Shown one piece after another: positions 44,679-53,879 of a stretch of DNA of 64,000 nt. The translations under genes were made by a program, and so were the position numbers. The first letter of the stretch is position 1. Each line of letters starts with the position of its first letter. Below the pieces are notes generated by a model. That model was given only the letters and a program-made list of their open reading frames with translations, made no database searches and had not been told where the DNA came from. Origin of the DNA: CAYZQH01 sp050300015 (GTDB taxonomy: Bacteria > Pseudomonadota > Gammaproteobacteria > Pseudomonadales > Cellvibrionaceae); NCBI GenBank assembly GCA_050300015.1, contig JBNKWZ010000027.1:62001-126000 (forward strand), written 5' to 3'.

Positions 44679-45581
44679 CTATTTCACTGCTCTAAGCTGC
44701 GTTAAAGCCGAAGGCAGCGAAGGGTAAAGGAAGGTAAAGCCGTGCGAGAGAAGCCTGTGGGGTACCACCGCCTGCCCACCCAGAATAAGCTCTTCGGCCA
44801 TTTGCCCCATAACCAAACGCAATAGCCCCGCGGGCACCTTGGCAATGGTTCGCGCGTAACCTGTCTTCACCATGGTTTGCGCCAAACCACATGCACTGAC
44901 CGGCTCTGGCGCGGTAAGGTTGATCGCACCGGTATCCACATTGTGATTCACAAGAAAATCCACGGCCCGCACCACGTCTGCCAAATGCACCCATGAAAAC
45001 ATTTGCTCTCCATGGCCGGCAACTGTGGCCAAGCCTATATGGCTTGGCGCCGACATTTTTTGCCAAGCCGGTGCATCGTTGGCCAACACAACGCCCAATC
45101 TTAGTCGATATACTGCAACTCCCAATGCTTCAAACGCTTGTGCAGAGGCCTCCCAGGCACTGCAAAGCTTATGGCTGAAACAGTCGGTATTTGGCTCGCC
45201 ACTCTCATCCAATGGCAAAGCCCCTTGCAACCCGTAATACCCTACCGCAGAAGCGTTCAGTAGTTTTTCTGGGGCACCTACAGACGCACAATACTCGCGC
45301 AAAGCCGAAGTCGTTTCCACTCGAGTGCTCATCAGAACGTTTTTGCGCCGCCGGCTCCAACGGGCTTCACCCACCGACGCGCCAGCCAAGTTAATGATCA
45401 ACTGCGCCGGCGCCGACACATCCTTTAGCGCCTCCACCCACTGGACTTGGGGTTCGATCAATTGGGCTTTCTTGGCATCGCGTGTCAGGCCCGTAATACA
45501 CCAGTGGGCTGCACGAAAATGCGTGATCAGTGCACGCCCAATTAAGCCCGTTCCACCAGTAATCAATAGGTGCCGTTGCAT
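44679..45581 (-). CDS. TIGR01777 family NAD-dependent epimerase (YfcH-like)
   Basis: The 300-residue extended SDR protein has the Rossmann motif ITGGTGLIGRAL, the internal INLAGASVGEARWS and NASAVGYYG (with the Tyr of the SDR active site) and a C-terminal DUF1731-type tail (LGGQAVVPHRLLSHGFTF). The substrate is unknown; the family includes E. coli YfcH. Single gene, convergent with the DUF3014 gene. Confidence 0.9.
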   Translation of the reverse strand: MQRHLLITGGTGLIGRALITHFRAAHWCITGLTRDAKKAQLIEPQVQWVEALKDVSAPAQLIINLAGASVGEARWSRRRKNVLMSTRVETTSALREYCASVGAPEKLLNASAVGYYGLQGALPLDESGEPNTDCFSHKLCSAWEASAQAFEALGVAVYRLRLGVVLANDAPAWQKMSAPSHIGLATVAGHGEQMFSWVHLADVVRAVDFLVNHNVDTGAINLTAPEPVSACGLAQTMVKTGYARTIAKVPAGLLRLVMGQMAEELILGGQAVVPHRLLSHGFTFLYPSLPSALTQLRAVK

Positions 45582-45852
45582 TTATCAACTCCCAATAAAC
45601 TCGATAAGACTTACGTAGATTCCAGCCCATCAGACGCCTGTCGTACTTATAAACCCATTTTAGGCGACGGCGATCCTTGGACACGAAGAAAAATGCTTAT
45701 AAACTTCCACGCGTACGCGCGGTTTTGGAAGGGGCCACCCCCACCCAAGGCGATGGATGGTTACCGGCGTGCACAACAGGAGCAAACCCGCGAATAAACG
45801 CGAACACAGGGGAAACAACCGAACTCTAAGTCAAGTTTGCGGTCGAGACAGT

Positions 45853-46368
45853 ATGAGCATTAGAATCTTCATCATGGGTTTACTGGCGTTTGTTGCGAAC
45901 ATGGTGTGCGCAGACGCCCCCATCGAACTGGGCAGTGTTGCACCCAACTGGGTATTGGCCGATACAAACGGCAAGCCCGTGTCTTTGTATCAACATACTG
46001 AGGTAGGCGACACCACGGTGATGATCTTTTTTGCCAGCTGGTGCAACAACTGTAAGGCCTTGTACCCCATGCTCAAAGCACTTCAAGCGCAAACCCAAAA
46101 CCAACCGGTGGTCTACTACCTTCTGAACGTATGGGAAGATGTGGACGCAACCGCCCTTAAAGCTGAACACCAATCAAACATTCCTCTGTTACTCGGCGCC
46201 GATAATGTGGCGCGTCGCTTCAACATCACCAATACACCCGGTATTGTTGTGGTGGGCCCCGATCGCCGAGTCATCTACAAGCGGCCGGCAGACGCGACGC
46301 TTCTTCAAACCCAGGAAGCCCTATCGCAAATCCTGCGGCAAACCACTACGACACCCATCACACCCTAG
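45853..46368 (+). CDS. Secreted thioredoxin-like (TlpA/ResA type) protein
   Basis: The 171-residue product has an N-terminal signal (about 1-21, cleavage near CADA) and a thioredoxin fold with the CxxC motif ASWCNNCKAL and the cis-Pro TNTPGIVVV. It is likely a periplasmic disulfide reductase of the AhpC/TlpA group. The ATG at 45853 is chosen because the signal starts there; upstream codons are not protein-like. The 271-bp gap before it holds no other gene. Its stop overlaps the convergent DUF2750 gene by 4 nt. Confidence 0.82.
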   Translation: MSIRIFIMGLLAFVANMVCADAPIELGSVAPNWVLADTNGKPVSLYQHTEVGDTTVMIFFASWCNNCKALYPMLKALQAQTQNQPVVYYLLNVWEDVDATALKAEHQSNIPLLLGADNVARRFNITNTPGIVVVGPDRRVIYKRPADATLLQTQEALSQILRQTTTTPITP

Positions 46369-46733
46369 GCGATATCATCCTCTTCGAAATCTTCCAAGAG
46401 ATCGAGTGGCTCCACCTCATCGCCCTCTAGAGCGACCGTCCAGTTCGGCCCCACCATAGTGACCTCCTCGTGCAAACCTGGCAACCAGTCGTCTAGTAGC
46501 TCTTCTAGCGCGATGGGGGTAACCCGATATTGCGCCCACTCATCCACACAGTGGGCTTCGGCAAATTCCGGTTGCGACCACAGCGGCAACACATCCAGCT
46601 CATCATTTTGATTGGACGGGCAAAGGGCCCAACCCTCGTCATTCTCTAGCCCCCAAACACAACCTGTGGCATAAGCCTCGTCGATAAACCGAGTGTAATT
46701 TTCATCAAGATCATCACCAAGGGGGTCAGTCAT
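46365..46733 (-). CDS. DUF2750 domain protein
   Basis: The 122-residue acidic cytosolic protein shows the DUF2750 pattern: YTRFIDEAYATGCVWGLEND, GWALCPS, LPLWSQPEFAEAHC and a C-terminal acidic tail. Function unknown. It lies 24 nt after the metallohydrolase gene, so the two are probably co-transcribed. Confidence 0.8.
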   Translation of the reverse strand: MTDPLGDDLDENYTRFIDEAYATGCVWGLENDEGWALCPSNQNDELDVLPLWSQPEFAEAHCVDEWAQYRVTPIALEELLDDWLPGLHEEVTMVGPNWTVALEGDEVEPLDLLEDFEEDDIA

Positions 46734-46757
46734 AAGTTGGACTCTTTTCAGTAGGGG

Positions 46758-47405
46758 TTATCCGAATTTGTGATCAGCAACAAAAGGGTTACTTGCTCGT
46801 TCTCTGCCAATGGTCGATGTGGCGCCATGCCCCGGCACGAACGTGACATCGTCGCCAAGGGGCCATAAGCGGTTACGAATGCTGTTCACCAGCGTGTCGA
46901 AGTCACCGCGAGGAAAGTCCGTGCGCCCAATGGCACCCGCAAAGAGTACATCCCCCACCCAGCAGAGACCGGCTTCAAGACAGACAAACACCACATGACC
47001 CGGGGTATGCCCAGGGCAGTGATGAACCGTTAAAGTGACCTCTCCGAAGCGCACCGTATCACCCTCATCCAGCCACTGGTCCGGCTCAAACGCGGGCTCC
47101 GGCACAAAGCCCATCATATTGGCTTGTACCGGGAGCTGCCCCAACCAAAAAGCGTCAGCCTCGTGGGGGCCGACAATGGGCACAGACCACGCCTCGGCAA
47201 GCTTTTTTGCCTGACCTACGTGGTCAAGGTGGCCATGTGTCAGCAACACCTGTGTAAGCTTCACCCCATGCTGGGTAATGGCTTGTTCTATGAGCGGCAA
47301 ATCCCCACCTGGGTCGATCACCACCCCCGCCTGTGTTCGCTCACACCATACAAGGGAGCAATTTTGCTGGTAGTGGGTAACGGGAATGATGACACACTTC
47401 AACAT
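46758..47405 (-). CDS. MBL-fold metallohydrolase (YcbL/glyoxalase II-like)
   Basis: The 215-residue protein has the metallo-beta-lactamase motif THGHLDHVG, the later HCPGHTPGH, GDVLFAGAIGRTDFP and the terminal PGHGATSTIGRE, as in YcbL and type II glyoxalase relatives. It probably hydrolyses a thioester such as S-lactoylglutathione. The ATG at 47405 (MLKCVIIPVTHYQQNC) is the usual family start; an in-frame TTG at 47420 is less likely. Confidence 0.88.
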   Translation of the reverse strand: MLKCVIIPVTHYQQNCSLVWCERTQAGVVIDPGGDLPLIEQAITQHGVKLTQVLLTHGHLDHVGQAKKLAEAWSVPIVGPHEADAFWLGQLPVQANMMGFVPEPAFEPDQWLDEGDTVRFGEVTLTVHHCPGHTPGHVVFVCLEAGLCWVGDVLFAGAIGRTDFPRGDFDTLVNSIRNRLWPLGDDVTFVPGHGATSTIGRERASNPFVADHKFG

Positions 47406-47537
47406 AAGCTTTGGCCACAATTAGGATTCACTTTCACTGAAGAGCTGGCAAATCAGAACAAATTCAGGATTTAGTCTGCATTCTAGCGGGTGGCGACTAG
47501 AATAGATATTACAGCCATTCAAAATCGAGCTTAGGGC

Positions 47538-48149
47538 ATGAATGCCGGAGTAACACTAGACGAAACTTATCGAGATTGCCTACAAGAGGTCACCAATGTG
47601 GCTATGGGACAGGCTGCTGAACGCTTAGCTGGCCTACTCGATACCTTTGTGGTCCTCTCCATCCCGCATGTGGAAATCATGCAACCGTCCGACATTGCCA
47701 TGGCACTGGAATCTATCAACAACTTTGACTCGGTGTCTGGCGTCAGCCAAGGTTTTATTGGCGACGGTATTGCTGGCGAGGCCATATTATTGTTTAACGA
47801 TACCAGCTTTTCTGACCTTGCCAGATTGCTCAGCTACGAAAATGAGATGGGCATACAAGCCGAACGCGAATTACTGATGGATACCACCAACCTTCTATTT
47901 GGCGCCGTACTCAACAGCATTGCGGAGCAAATCGACATGAGCTTCAGCTTTGGCCCGCCCATGGTACTCGGCCAGCACCAGAAGTTTAACGAACTGTTCC
48001 ACCCCCAAAAAGCGTTGTGGCACAGTGCGTTGGTCACCGAAATCAATTACAAAGTAGAGGGGTACAACATCAACTGCGATTTGCTGTTGGTATGGACAGA
48101 AGACTCTATTGACCTACTAACCAAAAAACTCGACTACCTCATCAACTGA
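47538..48149 (+). CDS. CheC-like chemotaxis phosphatase
   Basis: The 203-residue protein has two CheC/CheX/FliY-type active-site helices: LQEVTNVAMGQAAERLAGLL (Glu17, Asn20) and LLMDTTNLLFGAVLNSIAE (Asp and Asn in the equivalent places). CheC dephosphorylates CheY-P or similar receivers. It is followed after 5 nt by a diguanylate cyclase, so the pair may couple phospho-signalling to c-di-GMP. No chemotaxis kinase is nearby. Confidence 0.82.
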   Translation: MNAGVTLDETYRDCLQEVTNVAMGQAAERLAGLLDTFVVLSIPHVEIMQPSDIAMALESINNFDSVSGVSQGFIGDGIAGEAILLFNDTSFSDLARLLSYENEMGIQAERELLMDTTNLLFGAVLNSIAEQIDMSFSFGPPMVLGQHQKFNELFHPQKALWHSALVTEINYKVEGYNINCDLLLVWTEDSIDLLTKKLDYLIN

Positions 48150-48154
48150 CACTC

Positions 48155-49120
48155 ATGGCCAGCAAACCCGAAGATTTTTTGCGCGAATTCCACTGGCTGA
48201 TGGACGTGCTGCACAATATCGACGTGGGCTTGGTGGTGATAGATGTGCATTTTAATATCAAACTGTGGAACAGTTTTATGCAAAACCACAGTGCCAAAAG
48301 CTCGAGCGATGTACTGGAACACTCCCTATTTAACGTATTCCCAGAGTTACCGGAGCCTTGGTTTCGGCGCAAACTGCAATCAGTCTCGGTACTTCGCAAC
48401 GCAGCCTTTACCACTTGGGAGCAGCGCCCCTACCTCTTCAAGTTTAAGAACTACCGCCCGGTGACAAGCAGTGCGGAATTCATGTATCAAAATTGCACCA
48501 TCCTGCCTCTGCTCGACACCCGTGGCCAAGTGGCGCACCTTTGCCTGATTATTTATGACGTCACAGAAGTTGCAGTGAATCGAATGCAATTGCAAACAGC
48601 CAACGCAAAGCTGCACGACATCAGTCGAACCGATGGCTTAACCGGATTGCTCAATCGCAAAACCTGGGAACATGCACTAAACCACGAATTTATGCGCTAC
48701 AAGCGCTACAGGCACACCTGCAGCTTAATCATGCTCGATATCGATCACTTCAAAAATGTGAACGACTCCCATGGCCACCCTGCAGGTGATGAAGTCATCC
48801 GGCAAACCGCCAGAGTCCTCACCGAAGGGACTCGCAATATCGATATCATTGGACGCTACGGCGGTGAAGAATTCGCCCTAATTCTGGTGGACACCGATGC
48901 CCAGGGCGCAAAAATTGTGGCTGAGCGCTTGCGGTCCCGCATTGAAGCGACCACGGTACACTATGAACATGTGGAAATTCAATTCACCATCAGCTTGGGT
49001 ATTTGTGAACTGAGCGAACGGATAACCGACTCCACCATGTGGCTAGAAAGTGCCGACCGAGGCCTGTACCGCGCCAAGCACGGTGGCCGAAACACTTCTG
49101 TGATTTACGGGTTCGAATAA
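48155..49120 (+). CDS. PAS-GGDEF diguanylate cyclase
   Basis: The 321-residue protein has an N-terminal PAS domain (about 12-140), then a GGDEF domain with LTGLLNRKTWE, DIDHFKNVND, the active site GGEEF (236-240) and an inhibitory RxxD I-site (RNID, 227-230) at the right distance. It should make c-di-GMP with product inhibition. No membrane segment is present. It is translationally close to the CheC-like gene. Confidence 0.92.
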   Translation: MASKPEDFLREFHWLMDVLHNIDVGLVVIDVHFNIKLWNSFMQNHSAKSSSDVLEHSLFNVFPELPEPWFRRKLQSVSVLRNAAFTTWEQRPYLFKFKNYRPVTSSAEFMYQNCTILPLLDTRGQVAHLCLIIYDVTEVAVNRMQLQTANAKLHDISRTDGLTGLLNRKTWEHALNHEFMRYKRYRHTCSLIMLDIDHFKNVNDSHGHPAGDEVIRQTARVLTEGTRNIDIIGRYGGEEFALILVDTDAQGAKIVAERLRSRIEATTVHYEHVEIQFTISLGICELSERITDSTMWLESADRGLYRAKHGGRNTSVIYGFE

Positions 49121-49144
49121 GCCTTAAAATACCCCCGTGCCCGC

Positions 49145-50026
49145 CTAAACAACCCGTTGAACGGTGACACCTACTTTCAATTGGTGAGTTTCACCACCGC
49201 CAAAAAGCACTCCGCGCAAAGGGGTTACGTCGGAGTAGTCTCTGCCCCAGGCAGTCACAATATGTTGTTCTCCGGCCATTTTATCGTTGGTGGGGTCAAA
49301 CTCAAACCACCCCTCCCCCGGCGAATAGACTGAAAGCCACGCATGGGTGGCATCGGCCCCCACCAGTTTTTCTTGACCAGGCGGCGGCAAGGTTTCTAGA
49401 TACCCTGACACATAGCGTGCAGGAAACCCTAAAGCACGTAAACACCCGATGGCCACATGGGCAAAATCCTGACACACGCCGCGCTTGTGCTTTAGCACCT
49501 CAGCCAAAGGCGTGGCCACATTGGTCACACCGGGTTCATAGGCGAAATCCTCATAGATCTTTTGGGTGAGGGCCCGTACTGCCGACAACAGCGGGCGATC
49601 GCTTGTAAACAGAGGTGCCGCGTAGGCCTTAAGCGTGTCAGTGGCTTTGATCATGGGTGAGTCTAATAGGTATTCTCGCGCCATAAAAGTCTCGCCATCG
49701 GCTTGCGTCCAAAGCTTCTCTTTCACCGCCGCGCAACTTAAGCCAAATTCTAAGGTGGGCTCATCGTTGTGCTCAGACACTTCCACTTCACTTTCGGCCG
49801 TAATTGCCATATCACAGTGTTGCTTTTGAATCGCAAAATAATAGGCCGCATTACCAAAATAATCTTCACGCTTATTGGCGTGCGCGGGGATGGGTTGTAC
49901 CTTGAGTTGGTTGCTGAGGCACGTCTGACGGGGCGTCTCACGAGGGATCACATTGGCCAAATTGTAACAGCGCCCCACGGACTCACTGTAGTGATATTCT
50001 GTTGTATGAATTACTCGATATCGCAT
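49145..50026 (-). CDS. Transglutaminase-like cysteine peptidase family protein
   Basis: The 293-residue protein has the N-terminal beta domain (MRYRVIHTTEYHYSESV, IPRETPRQTC) and a transglutaminase core with catalytic Cys in GVCQDFAHVAIGCLRALG, His in ADATHAWLSVY and Asp in FDPTNDK. The ATG at 50026 follows the stop of the fused ATP-grasp gene by one base, with GAGGGG upstream. In this gene family it partners with circularly permuted ATP-grasp and alpha-E proteins, probably to cut or link peptide bonds. Substrate unknown. Confidence 0.9.
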   Translation of the reverse strand: MRYRVIHTTEYHYSESVGRCYNLANVIPRETPRQTCLSNQLKVQPIPAHANKREDYFGNAAYYFAIQKQHCDMAITAESEVEVSEHNDEPTLEFGLSCAAVKEKLWTQADGETFMAREYLLDSPMIKATDTLKAYAAPLFTSDRPLLSAVRALTQKIYEDFAYEPGVTNVATPLAEVLKHKRGVCQDFAHVAIGCLRALGFPARYVSGYLETLPPPGQEKLVGADATHAWLSVYSPGEGWFEFDPTNDKMAGEQHIVTAWGRDYSDVTPLRGVLFGGGETHQLKVGVTVQRVV

Positions 50027-50027
50027 A

Positions 50028-52580
50028 CTACCCCTCCCAAACCGCACGCACCAATTGTTGCGGCCCCACACGGTGATCAAAGTACTTGTCGCTGACCGCT
50101 GTACCCGTGGTGGTCAACAGATGACACAACCGCGCCAAGGTTTGATCGAGAAGCTCGCGCCGTCCATCGGCCTCGTTGGCCTGCGCCAAATCCACCAAAT
50201 GACTTAAACGCAAGGTAGAGACTGCTTCCAGTAGCGCACGCTCCTCGGCCTGGAGTTCACGACTGGATATGCCCACTTCCGGCAGCTGGGCAATATGGGT
50301 TTGCAGTTGCTCAAACTGGTACAACAGTGACCGCGGATTACTGGTGTCTATCAACACCAGCTCTAACCCGCGCACCACATCCAGCTTGCCACGGTAGCGA
50401 CGCCGGTAGGTAATCAAAACCTCTAACACTAACAGCATGGCCTGCAACAGCGCATTTTGTTCCCCTTCAGGTAACTCCTTGGCAAGTAATACGCGTAAAA
50501 AGGTAACGGACTGAAGACCGCGCTCCAAGCGTCGCCCAATCTCCATAAAACGCCAGCCCACACCACGAATCATGCTTTCTTGTGTTAAACCCGACAGCGC
50601 CATTAAAGCGGTCACCAACGGGTCTAAGGCTTCTTCGGGAGCAGACATTAAGCCCCCGCGTAATGCGTGCTCTAATCCCTCCACTCCGTCGCGAAGATCG
50701 TTGATGACACGCAGCGTATCCGACGACAGCAACTCTTTCGATTCTTCTGCGCAATTGAGCATGGCCTGAATACAGGCGCGAACACTGCCCATGCGGCTTG
50801 CATCCAACACCACCGCCAAAAGCTCTTCCTCTGGATTGTCTATCAGCTCGGGGTTGCCCTGGCTAAAGCCTGGGAAGGTGGAGGTCATTTCGGTAACCGC
50901 GTGCAAGAGTTTTTGCTTGGCTGCCCGCGGCAACTCTTCTGCACCGTTTAACAATACAAATACGGTTCGCAGTAACCTTAGGCTGAACTCTGCGCGCTCC
51001 GCGTAACGCCCCAACCAATATAGGTTTTCTACCACACGGCTGGGCAAGCTGGTGTATTGCACTTGGGTGCCGCTGTGCTCCGCCGCCACATCCGTAACTC
51101 GGGCGCGCTCAGGCTCGGAGGCGGTTACCCAGGTGTCTTTGTTGATCGAACCGGACTGGTTAGTCACCAGCCAAGATGTCTCGCCCATGCCCACCCGAGT
51201 GAGCCCACCGGGCATCACCGTGTAAGAGGCGTCTCCAGCCACGGAAAAACTCCTTAGAATGGCTGGTCGCGAGCACAACTCGCCATTGGCGACAGTGGGT
51301 ACCGTTGAGAGGCGCAATGCATCTTGAGCCACATACTGATGAGGGTTCTGCTCGATCGCATGAAGGAGTTCAGCTTTAGCAGAAGCGGACAACTCCACGG
51401 GCTTGACGCTACGCTTTTCAGGACTGCGAAAAACGGGCTTAATAATCAACTCATCGAGATGGGCCAGCACATACCGGTAATCGTCCTTATCGCCACACCA
51501 GTAGGTCTTCACCGACTTTAACCGCGGTTCACGCCCCAGTAAACGTTTGCCAATCTTCGGCAAATATTTCAACAACACGGGATTTTCGAGCACCCCAGAG
51601 CCCAACGGGTTGGCAATGGCCACACGTTTTAACCGGGCGGCCTCTAAGAGGCCCGGGATCCCTAAGTGAGAGTCGCTTTTGAGCTCTAACGGGTCGCAAT
51701 ACCAATCGTCCACACGCCGCATAATCACATCCACGCGCGTCAACCCATCGAGGGATTTCATCCACACAAAACCATTACGCACGACCAAGTCACCACTTTG
51801 CACCAGGGGGTACCCCAAGTAATTCGCGAGATAAGCATGCTCAAAGTGGGTTTCGTTCAGCGCACCTGGGGTTAGCACCACCACACGAGGCTCTTCCACA
51901 TTGGGCGCTAGCTGATTCAACTTAACGCGCAGCCGCTGGAAAAAGTGCGCCAATCGATGCACGTGGGAGTCGCGAAACAGGCTCGGTAAAACCCGGGACA
52001 TGACTGTGCGATTTTCCAGTGCGTATCCCGCACCACTGGGCGACTGCGTGCGGTCGGTAAACACCACAAAATTGCCATCCGGCGCACGCGCCATATCCAC
52101 CGCATGCAGAATCAGTTGGTGCTCACCGTGCAACTTAACGCCATGACAAGGCCGCAAAAAACCGCTGTGACAGAATAAGGCCTCGGGCGGCAAAGTGCCC
52201 GAACGAATCAGTTCTCGAGGACCGTAAATATCCTGCAAAATGAGGTTAAATAGCTCGGCACGCTCCAGCAAACCCGACTCGATTTTGGCCCACTCGTCAG
52301 ATCCCAGTAAATAGGGGACAAGATCCAACTCCCAGTTTTTAAGCGCGCTGGAGTCATCGTTGTAAACGGTATAGGTGGCGCCATCGTCGCGCAGAATTCT
52401 GCGGACTTTGTCTTGACGCTCTTTTAAACCCTGCACGCCAAGAGACGACACCCCATCCAGCAAATAACGCCAAGCGTCGCGCATGGCGCCGTCTTGCAAG
52501 ACGGACTCGTCCCGCTCAGCGACCGCGGGCGCAGGTGTTGGCTGCTGAGTCTGAGTTTGGCCGGGGGTGGTTTGTTTCAA
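50028..52580 (-). CDS. Fused circularly permuted ATP-grasp and alpha-E protein
   Basis: The 850-residue protein has a circularly permuted type 2 ATP-grasp region (about 70-495; VVVLTPGALNETHFEHAYLA, RRVDDWYCDPLEL, ELIIKPVF) followed by an alpha-E helical domain (about 505-850; RVVENLYWLGRYAERAEFSL). The first 30 residues are low-complexity Gln/Thr/Pro. The start is TTG with GAGG 6 nt upstream; the next ATG is 31 codons in. Such ATP-grasps are predicted amide-bond ligases that make a small peptide or tag. The two domains are separate genes at 59304-61687, so this is the fused version. Confidence 0.9.
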   Translation of the reverse strand: MKQTTPGQTQTQQPTPAPAVAERDESVLQDGAMRDAWRYLLDGVSSLGVQGLKERQDKVRRILRDDGATYTVYNDDSSALKNWELDLVPYLLGSDEWAKIESGLLERAELFNLILQDIYGPRELIRSGTLPPEALFCHSGFLRPCHGVKLHGEHQLILHAVDMARAPDGNFVVFTDRTQSPSGAGYALENRTVMSRVLPSLFRDSHVHRLAHFFQRLRVKLNQLAPNVEEPRVVVLTPGALNETHFEHAYLANYLGYPLVQSGDLVVRNGFVWMKSLDGLTRVDVIMRRVDDWYCDPLELKSDSHLGIPGLLEAARLKRVAIANPLGSGVLENPVLLKYLPKIGKRLLGREPRLKSVKTYWCGDKDDYRYVLAHLDELIIKPVFRSPEKRSVKPVELSASAKAELLHAIEQNPHQYVAQDALRLSTVPTVANGELCSRPAILRSFSVAGDASYTVMPGGLTRVGMGETSWLVTNQSGSINKDTWVTASEPERARVTDVAAEHSGTQVQYTSLPSRVVENLYWLGRYAERAEFSLRLLRTVFVLLNGAEELPRAAKQKLLHAVTEMTSTFPGFSQGNPELIDNPEEELLAVVLDASRMGSVRACIQAMLNCAEESKELLSSDTLRVINDLRDGVEGLEHALRGGLMSAPEEALDPLVTALMALSGLTQESMIRGVGWRFMEIGRRLERGLQSVTFLRVLLAKELPEGEQNALLQAMLLVLEVLITYRRRYRGKLDVVRGLELVLIDTSNPRSLLYQFEQLQTHIAQLPEVGISSRELQAEERALLEAVSTLRLSHLVDLAQANEADGRRELLDQTLARLCHLLTTTGTAVSDKYFDHRVGPQQLVRAVWEG

Positions 52581-52737
52581 AGGTGGCCTCTATTATCAAT
52601 TAAAGCTTAGCGGTAGACTGCCAAAGCACCCACACCGCCAATAAGCGGCACATGATCGCCAATTATTGTGCGTGCGTCTATAGCGAGCAAGTATTGGGCC
52701 GCAGGTATGCCCATTCGTGGTTCTCTGAAACCAAGCG

Positions 52738-53877
52738 CTAGTGTCGCACAGGATCGAGTTGGCGTTCCCGCCAAGCACGGGCTGCCACCTCAAACCGTGC
52801 AATGCGCTTGGCCGAAGGCGGATGGCTATTCAAGTATTCTAATAGGGGTACCTTCGAGGATTCGGATTCAGGTTTTTGTTCTGGTTTTTCACCCTGCTCA
52901 GAGGACCTCTCTGTCGCCTCTTGTTGGTGCGAAGCCTCAAGCTTGGACATCATTCTGGCAAAGGCCATAGGATCCATATCCGCCGCCTGCATGCGCGCCA
53001 GGGCATAAGTATCGGCCTCCCACTCCAGGGCTCTCGAATAGTGGCTTTGGGTCAAAATAATGGGCAGCAGGGTGATCATGGAGGTCGAGGCCATAAAATC
53101 GCCCGTTAACCAACTGTAAACCGCGTAAACCCCCGTGGTTTGAATCACACCGCGCATGGCGTGACGATACTCCACATGCCCCATTTCATGAAACAAGACG
53201 CTCAAGAGCTCGTCATCTTCCTCAGTCAGCGCGACCAATTCATCGGTGATCACCACAGTGCCATCGGGCAGTGCAAACGCATTGGCGCCAATTTTGGGTG
53301 CTTGTCGAAAGAGCAACCGAAACGCAAAATCGCCGCCCTTGGGCAGGTGAGACTTAAATAGGGTTTGCAGCGATTGCCTGCGCGCCTTGGGTAGCTGTGA
53401 TGGCTTAAAGTGCAATTGATCCAATTGCTCCAGCGTACCCTCGGCCAAGGCACTGGAAAACTCGGCAGGCAAGCGGTACGCCAACCGCTCTGCGGCAAAA
53501 GGCACGCCCCACTGAATCAGGCCCGCCACCAACGCCACACTTAGCACCAGTGATGCGGCGATGAATTTCAACCGGGATTCCCAGAGATGCGCGTGAAACC
53601 AGGTTTGCACCTCGGCAAATTGTTTCACCAATTGGTCGACACTGTCGTTGTCTAAGGTTTGAAACGAGGCGCCATTGTCGAGCCGTATGAGCCGCGCGGT
53701 GCGCCCAACGCGCGGCGACACCTCCAACTCAGTCCATTGCATCGGTGCCACATCTTGCACAACATCGTGCCCCTCTAGGTGCACCCTACCGGTGTCATCC
53801 ACACACAAATGACATTGGATCGTTTGCGAGTGTGTACCGGAAAAATACTGCCCTTGAATCACCCACGGATTTGTCAT
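52738..53877 (-). CDS. Membrane M48 family metallopeptidase
   Basis: The 379-residue protein has an N-terminal 90-residue soluble domain, one membrane helix (residues 104-122, FIAASLVLSVALVAGLIQW) and an M48 peptidase with HEMGHVEYRH and the third ligand EWEADTYAL. A charged Glu/Lys/Ser insert occurs near residues 315-340. It follows the YjgN-family gene by 2 nt, so the two are translationally coupled. The substrate is unknown. Confidence 0.88.
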   Translation of the reverse strand: MTNPWVIQGQYFSGTHSQTIQCHLCVDDTGRVHLEGHDVVQDVAPMQWTELEVSPRVGRTARLIRLDNGASFQTLDNDSVDQLVKQFAEVQTWFHAHLWESRLKFIAASLVLSVALVAGLIQWGVPFAAERLAYRLPAEFSSALAEGTLEQLDQLHFKPSQLPKARRQSLQTLFKSHLPKGGDFAFRLLFRQAPKIGANAFALPDGTVVITDELVALTEEDDELLSVLFHEMGHVEYRHAMRGVIQTTGVYAVYSWLTGDFMASTSMITLLPIILTQSHYSRALEWEADTYALARMQAADMDPMAFARMMSKLEASHQQEATERSSEQGEKPEQKPESESSKVPLLEYLNSHPPSAKRIARFEVAARAWRERQLDPVRH

Positions 53878-53879
53878 GT

